DNA of 64,000 bases from UBA10649 sp963749905 (GCA_963749905.1 CAVVOF010000006.1:434001-498000); one strand, 5' to 3'. Shown: positions 52,604-63,595, counted from the stretch's first letter. The notes: generated from the letters alone by a model not told the origin. Program-made: numbers and translations.

Positions 52604-53583
52604 TGCGCCCGCTTCGCGTCGTGCTTCTCGTACGCGTCGACGATCTTGCCGACCAGCTTGTGCCGCACGACGTCATGGGAGGTGAGTCGGCAGAACGCGA
52701 CGTCGTCGATGCCATCGAGGATGTCGGAGACCACGCGCAGGCCGCTGGAGGTGCCGCCCGGCAGGTCGACCTGGGTGATGTCGCCGGTGACGACCATCGT
52801 CGAGCCGAAGCCGAGCCGCGTGAGGAACATCTTCATCTGCTCGGCGGACGTGTTCTGCGCCTCGTCGAGGATGATGAACGAGTCGTTCAGCGTGCGCCCG
52901 CGCATGTAGGCGAGCGGTGCGATCTCGATGGTCCCGCTGGTGATCAGCCGCGGGATGGAGTCGGGATCGATCATGTCGTGCAGGGCGTCATAGAGCGGTC
53001 GCAGGTACGGATCGATCTTCTCCGACAGCGTCCCGGGCAGGAAGCCGAGCCGCTCCCCCGCCTCCACAGCCGGCCGGGTCAGGACGATCCGGTTGATGCG
53101 CTTGGCCTGCAGCGCCTGCACGGCCTTGGCGACGGCAAGGTACGTCTTGCCAGTGCCTGCCGGACCGATCCCGAAGACGATGGTGTTGTGGTCGATGGCA
53201 TCGACGTAGCGCTTCTGGTTCAGCGTCTTGGCGCGGATGGTGCGCCCGCGGTTGCTGAGGATGTTCGCCGTCAGGACCTCGGTGGGCCGGTTGCCCGCGC
53301 GCACCAGGCCGACGCTGCGCTCGACTGACTCCGGCGTGAGCGCGTGCCCCGTCCGCAGCATCGCGAGCAGCTCGGCCATCAAGGTGTCGACGAGGGCGAC
53401 GTCCTCCGGGCTGCCGGCGATGGTGATCTCGTTACCGCGGGCCAGGATGTCGACGCTCGGGAAGGCATCCTCGACCAGGCGCAGGTATGCATCCTGGGCG
53501 CCGAGGAGACTCACCATCGGCTGAGAATTGGGCACGACGATGGTCGTCTGGGCGCGCGGGCTGTCCGAGGCTGGTTCGGTCAT
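52600..53583 (-). CDS. phoH: PhoH-like ATPase
   Basis: 327 aa. Walker A GPAGTGKT at 140-147, Walker B FIILDEAQN about 225-234, and an N-terminal RNA-binding-like segment. PhoH-like proteins are ATPases associated with RNA metabolism and are co-encoded with ybeY. The stop overlaps the ybeY GTG by 4 nt. Confidence 0.95.
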   Translation of the reverse strand: MTEPASDSPRAQTTIVVPNSQPMVSLLGAQDAYLRLVEDAFPSVDILARGNEITIAGSPEDVALVDTLMAELLAMLRTGHALTPESVERSVGLVRAGNRPTEVLTANILSNRGRTIRAKTLNQKRYVDAIDHNTIVFGIGPAGTGKTYLAVAKAVQALQAKRINRIVLTRPAVEAGERLGFLPGTLSEKIDPYLRPLYDALHDMIDPDSIPRLITSGTIEIAPLAYMRGRTLNDSFIILDEAQNTSAEQMKMFLTRLGFGSTMVVTGDITQVDLPGGTSSGLRVVSDILDGIDDVAFCRLTSHDVVRHKLVGKIVDAYEKHDAKRAQ

Positions 53584-53599
53584 CGACTCATCACGTCCG

Positions 53600-53944
53600 T
53601 CAACCCGGGGGCCAGGTCAGGGGCCGGCCGCCGAGCAGGTGGAAATGCACGTGGGCGACCGACTGACCGGCTGCCACGCCGGTGTTGGTGACGATGCGGT
53701 ATCCGTCCGCGGCGATGCCGTCGTCCTCGGCGAGCCGACCGGCCACGGACAGCAGTCGGCCGGAGAGTGCGGGTGCGGCTTCGGCGAGCTCGAGCGCGGT
53801 GGCGTAGTGGGCCCGAGGGATGACCAGGATGTGCGTGGGCGCCTGCGGGGAGATGTCCCGGAAGGCCACCACCTCGTCATCGCTGTGCACGATGTCCGCC
53901 GGGATGTCTCCCGCGGCGATCGCGCAGAACAAGCAGTCGCTCAT
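53600..53944 (-). CDS. HIT family protein (histidine triad nucleotide hydrolase)
   Basis: 114 aa. The histidine triad HVHFH is at 98-102, with CLFCAIAAGDIPADIV at the N-terminus including a CxxC zinc pair. HIT (HinT-like) enzymes hydrolyse adenosine phosphoramidates. It is between rsmE and phoH in the common dnaJ-rsmE-hit-phoH operon order; the spacing to phoH is 16 bp. Confidence 0.95.
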   Translation of the reverse strand: MSDCLFCAIAAGDIPADIVHSDDEVVAFRDISPQAPTHILVIPRAHYATALELAEAAPALSGRLLSVAGRLAEDDGIAADGYRIVTNTGVAAGQSVAHVHFHLLGGRPLTWPPG

Positions 53945-53948
53945 GGGG

Positions 53949-54725
53949 TCATCCTCCCATCCCCGCCGAGGGCGCGGGTGCCCAACGCGGACTCGGGGCC
54001 AGCAGCGCCGCGGCAGCGGCCATGCCCGCGGACGACGTGCGCAGGACCGACGGGCCGAGTCGTACGCAGGACGCGCCCGCGGCGGTCAGGCTCTCCAGTT
54101 CGTCGTCGGCCAGCCCACCCTCGGGCCCGACGACGAGGAGGACGTCCCCGTGATCGGGGAGTCGATGAGCGGCGATGGACTCGTCGGCGGACTCGTCCAG
54201 CACGAGGGCGAGGTCGGCCGCCGCCACCGCCGCGACGACCGCGGTCGTGTCCGTCAACGGCGCCACCACGGGGAAGCGGGTGCGTCGGCTCTGCTTTCCG
54301 GCGGCGACGGCGGCATCGACCCACTTGCGATGGGCCTTCTCGACGCGGTCTGCCCGCCAGCGGGTCACGCAGCGGGCAGCCGCCCACGGCACGATCACGT
54401 CGACCCCCACTTCCGTGAGCAGTTCCACGGCCAGTTCGCCGCGATCGCCCTTGGGCAGCGCCTGGACGACGATCAGGCGGGGCTGCGGCTCGGGGTCTCG
54501 CGTGATCGCGGTGACCCGTACGTCGAAGGTCGATCGGTCGATGATTCCGGCCACTACTCCGTGGGCCGAGGCGCCGGCACCATCGGTCAGCGTGACCGGC
54601 TCGCCATCGCCGATCCGCCGGACCGCCACGGCGTGGTGACCCTCGGCCCCGGACACGCGCACGACGTCCTCCGCGCCCACGTCGGCGAGGGCGCTGGCGG
54701 GAACCGCGAAGACCGGGGGCGTCAC
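53949..54725 (-). CDS. rsmE: 16S rRNA (uracil-1498-N3)-methyltransferase RsmE
   Basis: 258 aa from GTG 54725. The SPOUT knot is visible at the C-terminus: LLVVGPEGGLADDELESLTAAGASCVRLGPSVLRTSSAGMAA, preceded by ALPKGDRGELAVELLTEVGVDVIVPW. It methylates U1498 of 16S rRNA. Its start overlaps the dnaJ stop by 4 nt. Confidence 0.95.
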   Translation of the reverse strand: MTPPVFAVPASALADVGAEDVVRVSGAEGHHAVAVRRIGDGEPVTLTDGAGASAHGVVAGIIDRSTFDVRVTAITRDPEPQPRLIVVQALPKGDRGELAVELLTEVGVDVIVPWAAARCVTRWRADRVEKAHRKWVDAAVAAGKQSRRTRFPVVAPLTDTTAVVAAVAAADLALVLDESADESIAAHRLPDHGDVLLVVGPEGGLADDELESLTAAGASCVRLGPSVLRTSSAGMAAAAALLAPSPRWAPAPSAGMGG

Positions 54726-55858
54726 TTGGCGGTGAACGCGTCCTTGAGTCGCGAGAACAGACCGCCCTGGGCGGACGCTTGGGTGCCGACCTGCACCGTG
54801 GACTCGTGACGCAGGTCCGCGAGCTGGCGAAGCAGCTCCTCCTGCTCGGGGTCCAGCTTCGTCGGGGTCTGGACCTGCAGGTGCACGTGCAGGTCGCCGC
54901 GACCAGTCGAGCGAAGTCGGGCGGCGCCCTTGCCACGAACGGTGAGCGACTCGCCACTCTGGGTACCCGGGCGGATGTCGATGTCCGTGGGGCCGTCGAG
55001 GGTGTCCAGGGTCATCGTCGTACCGAGCGCTGCGGCCGTCATCGGCACGGTGACGACGCAGTGCAGCTCGTCGCCGTGGCGTTCGAACAGCTCGTGCGGG
55101 GTCACCACGATCTCGACGAAGAGGTCACCGGGCGGGCCGCCGTTGGGACCGACCTCTCCCTCACCGGAGAGCTGGATCCGGGTGCCGGTGTCGACGCCGG
55201 GCGGGACCTGCACGGTCAGCGTGCGGCGGGTGCGGACCCGGCCGTCGCCGGAGCACTCCGGGCACGGATGCGGGATGGTGCTGCCGAAGCCCTGGCACTG
55301 CGGGCATGGCCGGGACGTCATCACCTGGCCGAGGAAGGACCGCTGGACCTGCTGGATCTCGCCGCGGCCCTTGCACATCGGGCAGGTCTCGGTCGTCGTG
55401 TCCGGCGCCGTGCCGGCGGCATCGCATGAGCCGCAGCGCACGGCGGTGTCGACGGTGAGGTCGCGTGTGCTGCCGAAGACGGCGTCCGCGAGGGTGATCT
55501 GGATGCGGATCAGGGCGTCCTGCCCGCGACGAGAGCGCATGCGCGGGCCACGCGCCGTGCCGCCGCCGCCGAAGAACGCGTCCATGATGTCGCCGAAGTC
55601 GAAGGTGGTGCCGAAGCCACCCGCGCCACCGCCTCCGCGGGGGCCGAGCGGATCGCCGCCGAGGTCGTACATCTGCCGCTTCTCGGGATCGCTGAGCACC
55701 TCGTACGCGGCGGTGACGAGCTTGAACTTCTCCTGGTGCTCGGGATCCGGGTTCACGTCCGGGTGCAGTTCACGGGCCAGCCGGCGGTACGCCTTCTTGA
55801 TGTCCTCCGGGGACGCGTCCCTCGGCACGCCCAGCAGGGCGTAGTAGTCGGTCCTCAC
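54722..55858 (-). CDS. dnaJ: Chaperone DnaJ (type I, DnaJ2)
   Basis: 378 aa from GTG 55858. J domain with HPD at 32-34, a Gly-rich region about 68-90, four CxxCxGxG-type zinc repeats (CGSCDAAGTA, CPMCKGRG, CPQCQGFG, CPECSGDG), and a C-terminal substrate domain. It stimulates DnaK ATPase. It lies directly behind hrcA, as DnaJ2 does in M. tuberculosis, and is under the same CIRCE control. Confidence 0.97.
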   Translation of the reverse strand: MRTDYYALLGVPRDASPEDIKKAYRRLARELHPDVNPDPEHQEKFKLVTAAYEVLSDPEKRQMYDLGGDPLGPRGGGGAGGFGTTFDFGDIMDAFFGGGGTARGPRMRSRRGQDALIRIQITLADAVFGSTRDLTVDTAVRCGSCDAAGTAPDTTTETCPMCKGRGEIQQVQRSFLGQVMTSRPCPQCQGFGSTIPHPCPECSGDGRVRTRRTLTVQVPPGVDTGTRIQLSGEGEVGPNGGPPGDLFVEIVVTPHELFERHGDELHCVVTVPMTAAALGTTMTLDTLDGPTDIDIRPGTQSGESLTVRGKGAARLRSTGRGDLHVHLQVQTPTKLDPEQEELLRQLADLRHESTVQVGTQASAQGGLFSRLKDAFTAK

Positions 55859-55868
55859 GTGACCCTTC

Positions 55869-56888
55869 CTACTGCTCGTCCAGGATGCGGCTGAGGTAGC
55901 GGGCTACTGCCTGCACCGCCGCGATGTTCCCGGGGTAGTCCATGTGGGTGGGGCCGACGACGCCGAGGGACGCGACCGCCTGATCGCCCCGAGCGTAGGC
56001 CGACGTGACCACCGACGTCGCCATGAGGCCCTCGATCGGGTTCTCGTGGCCGATGCGCACGGTGACGGCGGCCGGGTTGCTCGCCTCCCCGAGCAGGCGC
56101 AGCAGGATCACCTGCTCCTCCAAGGCCTCGAGCACCGGCTGGATCGCGATCGGGAAGGCCTCGCCATAGCGAGCCAGGTGGGCAGTGCCGCCGAGCATCA
56201 CGCGCTCATCACCACGCTCGCGGGCGCACTCGAGCACCGCCGCCACGATGACGCGCACCGTGGGGCGATCCTCCTCCGTGAAGGCGTTCTCCAGGTCCTC
56301 CACGGCATCCGGCACCGACGCGTACGGCTTGCCGGCCAGCGCGGCGATCAGGCGGGCCCGGACGTCGCCGAGCAGCTCCTCCGTCACCGGAACAGCGGTG
56401 TCGATGACCCGCTGCTCGACGCGGCCGGTGTCGAGAATGATCACCAGGATCAGGCGAGTGGACTCCAAGGACACCAGGTCGAGGTGCCGGATGGTGCTGC
56501 GCGTCAACGACGGGTACTGGACGACGGCCACCTGCCGCGTGATCTGGGCCAGGAGGCGGACCGTGCGGGACATGACGTCGTCGAGGTCGACAGCCTCGTC
56601 GAGGAACTGGTGGATGGCCCGTCGTTCCGGGGCGCTGAGCGGCTTGATGGAGGAGAGCCGATCGACGAAGAGCCGGTATCCGAGATCGGTGGGGACCCGG
56701 CCCGCGCTGGTGTGCGGCTGGGCGATGTAGCCCTCCTCCTCGAGCGCAGCCATGTCGTTGCGGACCGTTGCCGGGGAGACCCCGAGGTGGTGACGCTCCA
56801 CCAGTGCCTTGGAGCCCACCGGCTCGTGCGTGGAGACGTAGTCCTCGACGATCGCGCGCAGGACTGCCAGCCGTCGCTCCTCGAGCAT
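55869..56888 (-). CDS. hrcA: Heat-inducible transcription repressor HrcA
   Basis: 339 aa from ATG 56888, preceded by GGGAGGTG. The N-terminal winged helix is LAVLRAIVEDYVSTHEPVGSKALVERHHLGVSPATVRNDMAALEEEGY, and a C-terminal sensing domain includes MLGGTAHLARY. It binds the CIRCE operator upstream of itself and represses the heat-shock genes. The stop is 10 bp before dnaJ. Confidence 0.97.
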   Translation of the reverse strand: MLEERRLAVLRAIVEDYVSTHEPVGSKALVERHHLGVSPATVRNDMAALEEEGYIAQPHTSAGRVPTDLGYRLFVDRLSSIKPLSAPERRAIHQFLDEAVDLDDVMSRTVRLLAQITRQVAVVQYPSLTRSTIRHLDLVSLESTRLILVIILDTGRVEQRVIDTAVPVTEELLGDVRARLIAALAGKPYASVPDAVEDLENAFTEEDRPTVRVIVAAVLECARERGDERVMLGGTAHLARYGEAFPIAIQPVLEALEEQVILLRLLGEASNPAAVTVRIGHENPIEGLMATSVVTSAYARGDQAVASLGVVGPTHMDYPGNIAAVQAVARYLSRILDEQ

Positions 56889-56908
56889 GGCACCTCCCCT
56901 GCGAGTCC

Positions 56909-56937
56909 CTTGGCACTCCGAGCCCGTGAGTGCCAAG
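56909..56937 (-). promoter_or_regulatory. CIRCE operator of hrcA-dnaJ
   Basis: CTTGGCACTC, nine bases, then GAGTGCCAAG form a 10-bp perfect inverted repeat matching the CIRCE consensus (GCACTC-N9-GAGTGC core). It sits 20 bp upstream of the hrcA ATG, where HrcA would repress its own operon. Confidence 0.95.
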
Positions 56938-57013
56938 TGTAGGCCCTCCCGCTGCGCGCGGCCCGCGGGCGCGGCGACTTGCTCCTTTCCTACTTTGTAG
57001 ATAGACATTGTCT

Positions 57014-57940
57014 GTGTTTAGTCTCCTCGCCGTCGCCCTCGCCGGATTCGGCGCCCAGCTCGTCGACGGCTCCCTCGGGATGGGCTACGGCCTCACCTCG
57101 TCGACCCTGCTCATCGCCATCGGCCTGGCACCCGCGATGGCCTCCGCCTCTGTCCACCTCGCTGAGATCGGCACGACCGCGGCCTCCGCGTTCTCGCACG
57201 CGAAGATGGGCAACGTCGACAAGACCGTCCTGCGGCGCATCGCACTTCCCGGTGCGATCGGAGCCTTCGTCGGCGCCACCGTGCTGTCAGGCCTGTCGAC
57301 GTCCTCGGCCCGCCCGTGGGCGAGCGCGCTGCTGCTCGTGCTGGGCTTCTACGTGCTCTTCCGCTACCTGCGCCACCGGAACGTCGCGCTCAAGAGGGGT
57401 CGTCCCGGGAAGCGACTGCTTGCACCGCTCGGACTGATCGGCGGCTTCGTCGACGCCACCGGTGGCGGCGGCTGGGGGCCGGTGACCACTCCGGCGCTCC
57501 TCGCCAACGGCCGGATGGCCCCGCACCGCGTCATCGGCACCATGAACGCCGCCGAGTTCCTCGTCGCGGTCGCCGCCAGCGTCGGCTTCATCATCGGGCT
57601 GGGGCTCGGCGCGCTCGACTGGCGGATCCTGCTGCCGCTCATGCTCGGTGGGATGCTCGCGGCGCCCCTTGGGGCGTGGATCGCCCACCGGCTGCCCATG
57701 CGAGTCATGGGCGTCGCCGTGGGCGGGATGATCATCTTCACGAACTCGCTGACCCTGATGAAGGCCTTCGGTGCGCCCGACGACGTCATCACGCCGCTGC
57801 TCGGCCTCATTGCGGTCCTGTGGGCGGGGCTCGTCGCCCACGTCACCCGGGCGCACCTGCGGTCACGTCGCCAGCCTCCCGCGGATGACGAGGGGACCCT
57901 GGTATCGGTCGGCCGTGACGGCAGCGGCCATTACGCGTAG
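57014..57940 (+). CDS. TauE/SafE family sulfite-exporter-like membrane protein
   Basis: 308 aa from GTG 57014; a TTG two codons upstream (57008) is possible. Eight or nine hydrophobic segments. Two repeated halves have GLTSSTLLIAIGLAPAMASASVHLAEI and GTMNAAEFLVAVAASVGFI, matching TauE. It probably moves sulfur-containing or other anions across the membrane. The upstream region is unusually AT-rich for this genome (TACTTTGTAGATAGACATTG), which may be its promoter. Confidence 0.85.
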   Translation: MFSLLAVALAGFGAQLVDGSLGMGYGLTSSTLLIAIGLAPAMASASVHLAEIGTTAASAFSHAKMGNVDKTVLRRIALPGAIGAFVGATVLSGLSTSSARPWASALLLVLGFYVLFRYLRHRNVALKRGRPGKRLLAPLGLIGGFVDATGGGGWGPVTTPALLANGRMAPHRVIGTMNAAEFLVAVAASVGFIIGLGLGALDWRILLPLMLGGMLAAPLGAWIAHRLPMRVMGVAVGGMIIFTNSLTLMKAFGAPDDVITPLLGLIAVLWAGLVAHVTRAHLRSRRQPPADDEGTLVSVGRDGSGHYA

Positions 57941-57946
57941 GCGTCG

Positions 57947-59071
57947 TCAGTCGACGAGCCGCCTGACGACGGCGTCGGCGAGCAGTCGGCCGCGCGCCGG
58001 TCAGGACGAGACGCTCGCGCTCGAATCGGCTCGTCGAGGAGGCCGTCCGCGACCTCGGTCGCGGCGGCGTCGGCCGGACGAGATGCGACCGGGGCATCCC
58101 CTCGACCAGCCGAAGGCCGAGCATGATTCGCTCGATGCGTCGCTGCTCGGCCGTCGAGTAGCCTCGCGTCCGGCTTCCGGCGATTCGGCTTCCGCGATCC
58201 GTTCGGCGTAGGTGCGCGGATGCTTGACGTTCCACCATCGCACGCCGGCGACGTGGCTGTGCGCGCCTGGGCCCACGCCCCACCAGTCGTCGTCACGCCA
58301 GTAGCCGAGGTTGTGCCGGCACTCGCCGTCGGGTCCCGCCCAGTTCGATACCTCGTACCAACGCAGGCCCGCGGAGGTCAGCAGGGAGTCGACGATGCCA
58401 TAGCGCTCGGCGGCGACATCGTCGTCCGGCATCGGGAGCTCTCCGCGCCGGACGCGGCGGGCCAGCGGGGTGCCGTCCTCGACGATAAGGCTGTACGCGG
58501 ACACGTGGTCGACGTCCGCGCCCAGTGCATCGTCTACCGATCGTCGCAGGTCGTCGTCGCTCTCCCCCGGCGTCGCGTAGATGAGATCGAGGTTGACGTG
58601 GTCGAAGCCGACGGCACGCGCGGTGCGCGCAGCGGCGACACTTGCACCCGGAGTATGGGTGCGGTCGAGGGTGCGCAGGACCGCCGGGGCCGAACTCTGC
58701 ATGCCCAGCGAGATCCGGGTGAATCCGCCCGCGCGGAGGTCCGCAAGCATCCGTTCGTCGACGCTGTCCGGGTTGGCCTCGGTGGTGACCTCCGCGTCGG
58801 GCTCGAGGCCGAACTCCATTCGGATGGCGTCGAGGATCGCGATGAGGCCGGGGGCGCCGAGCAGGGTCGGGGTGCCGCCGCCGACGAAGACGGTGGACAC
58901 CGGGCGCGGGTCGTCGACGAGGACTCGGCGCGCGTACCGGATCTCGTCGATCAGGGTCTCGTGGAACGCATCACGCCGGACCGAGTCGCCCAGCTCGGTG
59001 GCGGTGTAGGTGTTGAAGTCGCAGTACCCGCACCTGCTCGAGCAGAACGGCACGTGCACATAGATGCCCAA
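57947..59071 (-). CDS. hemW: Radical SAM haem chaperone HemW-like, 3' part with several frame disruptions
   Basis: The N-terminus (GIYVHVPFCSSRCGYCDFNTYT) has the CxxxCxxC iron-sulfur motif of radical SAM enzymes, and the LGYWRDDDWWGVGPGAHSHV stretch is HemW-like. The start is taken as TTG 59071, at the edge of a family B repeat. After residue about 295 the frame changes four times in about 230 bp: STAEQRRIERIMLGLRLVEG, then ADAAATEVADGLLDEP, then FERERLVLTG, then RLLADAVVRRLVD before the stop at 57947 lie in different frames. The net change is zero and the total equals 374 codons. Sequencing error or pseudogene. Confidence 0.75.
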
Positions 59072-59076
59072 GCTCT

Positions 59077-59138
59077 GTTGAGTGCGGGGTTGTTGCGCGT
59101 CCGTGGCCCCCGAATCGCTCAACAACTCCGCACTCAAC
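59077..59138. repeat. Family B inverted repeat, copy 2
   Basis: Left arm GTTGAGTGCGGGGTTGTTG (59077-59095) pairs with 59120-59138 with one mismatch; loop 24 nt. It lies 7 bp after the lepA stop (59145) and ends 5 bp before the hemW start used here. Confidence 0.88.
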
Positions 59139-59144
59139 GAGGAC

Positions 59145-60980
<1,836 letters not shown>

Positions 60981-61145
60981 GGGGCTCCTCGTGATCGAAC
61001 AGGTCGCCGGTCGACCGACCAGGTCATCCGGGGGCGATTTGGGCCAAGGGCAAGCCTACGGGTAGTCTTGGGGGTCGCTTCACCACGTGCGGTAACGCAC
61101 GCCCTGCACCATCCTCGAACATCACCGAACCAGGAAGAATGGCCC

Positions 61146-61406
61146 GTGGCGAACATCAAGTCGCAGATCAAGCGCAACCGCACCAATGAGAAGGCGCGGC
61201 TGCGCAACAAGTCGGTCAAGTCGTCCCTCAAGACGTCCGTCCGCAAGTTCCACGAGGCCGCTGACGCCGGTGACGCCGAGCAGGCTCAGGCGCTGGCCCG
61301 CGAGGCCACCCAGGCACTCGACAAGGCCGCCAGCAAGGGCGTGATCCACGCCAACCAGGCCGCCAACCGGAAGTCGTCCATCTCCAAGAAGGCGTCCTCC
61401 CTCTAA
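61146..61406 (+). CDS. rpsT: 30S ribosomal protein S20
   Basis: 86 aa from GTG 61146, 9 bp after an AGGAAGA ribosome site. The sequence is Lys/Arg/Ala-rich and helical (IKSQIKRNRTNEKARLRNKS; HANQAANRKSSISKKA), typical of S20. Divergent from lepA, the conserved arrangement in actinobacteria. Confidence 0.97.
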   Translation: MANIKSQIKRNRTNEKARLRNKSVKSSLKTSVRKFHEAADAGDAEQAQALAREATQALDKAASKGVIHANQAANRKSSISKKASSL

Positions 61407-61419
61407 GCAGCAGTTTCAC

Positions 61420-61451
61420 CGACAGGCGTCCCCGCAAGGGGGCGCCTGTCG
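61420..61451 (+). terminator. Probable intrinsic terminator of rpsT
   Basis: Inverted repeat CGACAGGCG/CGCCTGTCG with an inner CCCC/GGGG stem and GCAA-type loop, 14 bp after the rpsT stop. No strong T-tract follows; this is normal for high-GC genomes. Confidence 0.75.
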
Positions 61452-61474
61452 ACGTTGTGGGGCATACTCCTCGG

Positions 61475-62062
61475 GTGCCGAGAATCAGCGCGCCCACCGT
61501 GGCCCTCAATCGGGAGCAGCGCCGCGCCGCGTTGCTGGAGGCGGCCGCCACCCTGATCCTTCGCGAGGGCACGTTCACGGTGGCCGAGGTGGCCACCGAG
61601 GTGGGCCTGTCCCGCTCGGCCGTCTACGAGTACTACAGCAGCGCCGCCGACCTGATCGCCGACGTCCTCGTCGACGAGCTGGCCGAGTGGAGCCTTGCCC
61701 TCGAGTCCGCCACCGAGGCGGTCGATGCACCGCGCGACCGGATCTCAGCGTGGGTGACCGCCGTGCTGGAGTACGTCGCCGATGGTCGGCATGCCCTCGT
61801 GCGCGCGGCCGGCGCCATCGAGCTGCCGCCCACCCGCCGCGCACAGGTGCAGGCGCAGCACCGCGACCTGATCAGCCCGCTCATGGCAGCGGTCGCCGAG
61901 CTCGACGTCGAAGACCCGACGGCGGTCTCCATGCTCGTGTGGGGCTCGGTCGACGCGGCCATCGGACGCATCGAGTCCGGCATGACGACGGCCGAGCGCG
62001 AGGCGTCGCTCGTCCTGGAGTTCGTCCAGGGCGGACTCGACCGCCTCACGCCCGGCCGCTGA
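61475..62062 (+). CDS. TetR family transcriptional regulator
   Basis: 195 aa from GTG 61475 (another in-frame GTG at 61457). N-terminal helix-turn-helix: RREQRRAALLEAAATLILREGTFTVAEVATEVGLSRSAVYEYYSSAADLIADVL. The ligand domain follows with a long hydrophobic last helix. The target cannot be inferred; the next gene is convergent. Confidence 0.9.
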   Translation: MPRISAPTVALNREQRRAALLEAAATLILREGTFTVAEVATEVGLSRSAVYEYYSSAADLIADVLVDELAEWSLALESATEAVDAPRDRISAWVTAVLEYVADGRHALVRAAGAIELPPTRRAQVQAQHRDLISPLMAAVAELDVEDPTAVSMLVWGSVDAAIGRIESGMTTAEREASLVLEFVQGGLDRLTPGR

Positions 62063-62077
62063 CGGCGCGGGCCGCGC

Positions 62078-62875
62078 CTACTTCGTCAGGCGGAACACCT
62101 GCGTCTTGACGAGGGGCTTGTAGTTGTTGCCGCCCGTCGACGTGATCCGGACGATGCACGTGCCCCGGTTCTTCAGGGCGGTGATGGTGTCGTCCTTGAT
62201 GGTGCAGTTGGTCGCCGAGACGGACGGGGCCAGGCCGGACTTCAGTGTCACGGTGAAGGACTCCGGCTTGTCGAGCGCCAGCTTCGGCTTGGCGCCGCGC
62301 TTGACCACGTCGCCGTCGAGCGTGATCGTCGCGACGTCGTTGGTGCGCTGGGCCTTCACCGGGAGGAACGCCGTCGGGAACACCCGCAGGTAGGCGGGGT
62401 TGGCGCTGTCCCTGCCGGCGCCGAGGACGTAGACGGCGCACGTGGTGGATCGCGGGTTGCCGGTCTCGGCGCGGCAGTTGACGCTCTCCCCCGTGGACTC
62501 GCCGGCCGTCGGGTTCGGGTTCATCCCGTAGAACTCGGCGTTCACCTTGATCTTCATCGCCGCGCTCGCCCGGGCCGCATCGCTTGCCGGCAGGTAGCCG
62601 GCCGCGCCCTCGGACAGGTCGCAGACGGTCGGGGCGGATCGCGGGTCGGCGGGCACCTTGCAGTTGAGCGCGTACAGGCCGACGCCCGCGGGCAGGTTCA
62701 CGACGTCGACGGTCTGCGTCGACGACTGCGACAGGTTGCTGAGCAGCCCGAAGTTGCGCTGGCCGGCGATGCTGGCGTTGTAGCCGTCCGCCGCCTGGGC
62801 GGGAGGTGCCACCAGGGCGACGGCGGCCAGGCTCAGGCCGGCGACGGCGCCGAGGACCGCGCGAGTGATCTTCAC
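62078..62875 (-). CDS. Secreted protein of unknown function, in a putative haem-uptake locus
   Basis: 265 aa from GTG 62875, preceded by AAGGAGAG. Signal peptide, cleavage near AQA/ADG. A segment GVGLYALNCKVP with a nearby PTVCDLSEG resembles the GxYxxxC-x(n)-C pattern seen in the neighbouring secreted protein and in neocarzinostatin-like domains. The C-terminus (SATNCTIKDDTITALKNRGTCIVRITST) is a second, Ig-like beta domain. It is 71 bp downstream of the 62947-63489 gene on the same strand. Confidence 0.7.
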   Translation of the reverse strand: MKITRAVLGAVAGLSLAAVALVAPPAQAADGYNASIAGQRNFGLLSNLSQSSTQTVDVVNLPAGVGLYALNCKVPADPRSAPTVCDLSEGAAGYLPASDAARASAAMKIKVNAEFYGMNPNPTAGESTGESVNCRAETGNPRSTTCAVYVLGAGRDSANPAYLRVFPTAFLPVKAQRTNDVATITLDGDVVKRGAKPKLALDKPESFTVTLKSGLAPSVSATNCTIKDDTITALKNRGTCIVRITSTGGNNYKPLVKTQVFRLTK

Positions 62876-62946
62876 AGGTTCTCTCCTTCGTAGGGGTTCA
62901 GTGCATCGAGTCGGATGGGAGGGTCGAGAGCGTCCGGGCCATCGCC

Positions 62947-63489
62947 TCAGCCAGCGGTGCTGCGGGCGAAGCGGACGGGGACGGCTACGTCGAAGCGCCG
63001 ATCCCCTGCGCGGGTGTGGTCCGCGCGGGTGACGATCGCGCACGAGACCACCCGGCAGTCGATCTCGCCGATCATCGGCGAGATGGTCAGCCGCACGGAG
63101 AACCGGCCACCGGGCCGGTACGGGACGGCCAGGGCGCGCCCGTACGGCGGTGGCGTCGAGGAGATCCAGGCGGACGCGGGGTCGCTCGCGGTCAGGTTGA
63201 CCCCCCCACCGCAGGGCGACGGGAGCTTCCCGCGCTTGGGCGTCACGCAGAGGGCGACGTAGATGCCGACCGAGCGGTCGTATCCCCGGCCACGCACCCG
63301 CACCGTGGCACCGTCGGCGGGCAGTTGCCGCACCGGGGTCACGGTCAGTCGCAGGCCGCTGGATGTGCTGACGGTCGTCGACCCCGTGGGCTCCGCCGAC
63401 GCTGCGGGCGCGTGCGCCATCAGCAGGCCGGCGCCGGCGAGGATCGCCGACGCTCCGGCGACCAGGGTGCGGGCACGGACGTCGAGCAT
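62947..63489 (-). CDS. Secreted beta-sandwich protein (neocarzinostatin-like), haem locus
   Basis: 180 aa. Signal peptide (LVAGASAILAGAGLLMAHAP, cleavage after ASA). A Cys-containing beta domain follows: GATVRVRGRGYDRSVGIYVALCVTP, LPSPCGGGVNL, and a second Cys pair IDCRVVSCAIVTRADH. Proteins like this lie next to htaA/hmu haem-uptake genes in actinobacteria; the haem-binding gene at 63596 supports that. No haem-ligand motif is evident. Confidence 0.75.
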   Translation of the reverse strand: MLDVRARTLVAGASAILAGAGLLMAHAPAASAEPTGSTTVSTSSGLRLTVTPVRQLPADGATVRVRGRGYDRSVGIYVALCVTPKRGKLPSPCGGGVNLTASDPASAWISSTPPPYGRALAVPYRPGGRFSVRLTISPMIGEIDCRVVSCAIVTRADHTRAGDRRFDVAVPVRFARSTAG

Positions 63490-63583
63490 GGCGCGAAGAC
63501 TAGGTCGGCTTCATCGTCGCCCGCCTGACACTGCGCCGGATTCATCCCGACGCAGCATCGGGAACCATCTCGCCCGCGATGGC

Positions 63584-63589
63584 CATAAT
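63584..63589 (+). promoter_or_regulatory. Candidate -10 box of a leaderless transcript
   Basis: CATAAT lies 6 bp before the GTG at 63596, which fits a leaderless actinobacterial transcript starting at the GTG itself. No clear -35 or iron-box palindrome is seen in the 100-bp divergent region. Confidence 0.45.
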
Positions 63590-63595
63590 CTGCTG

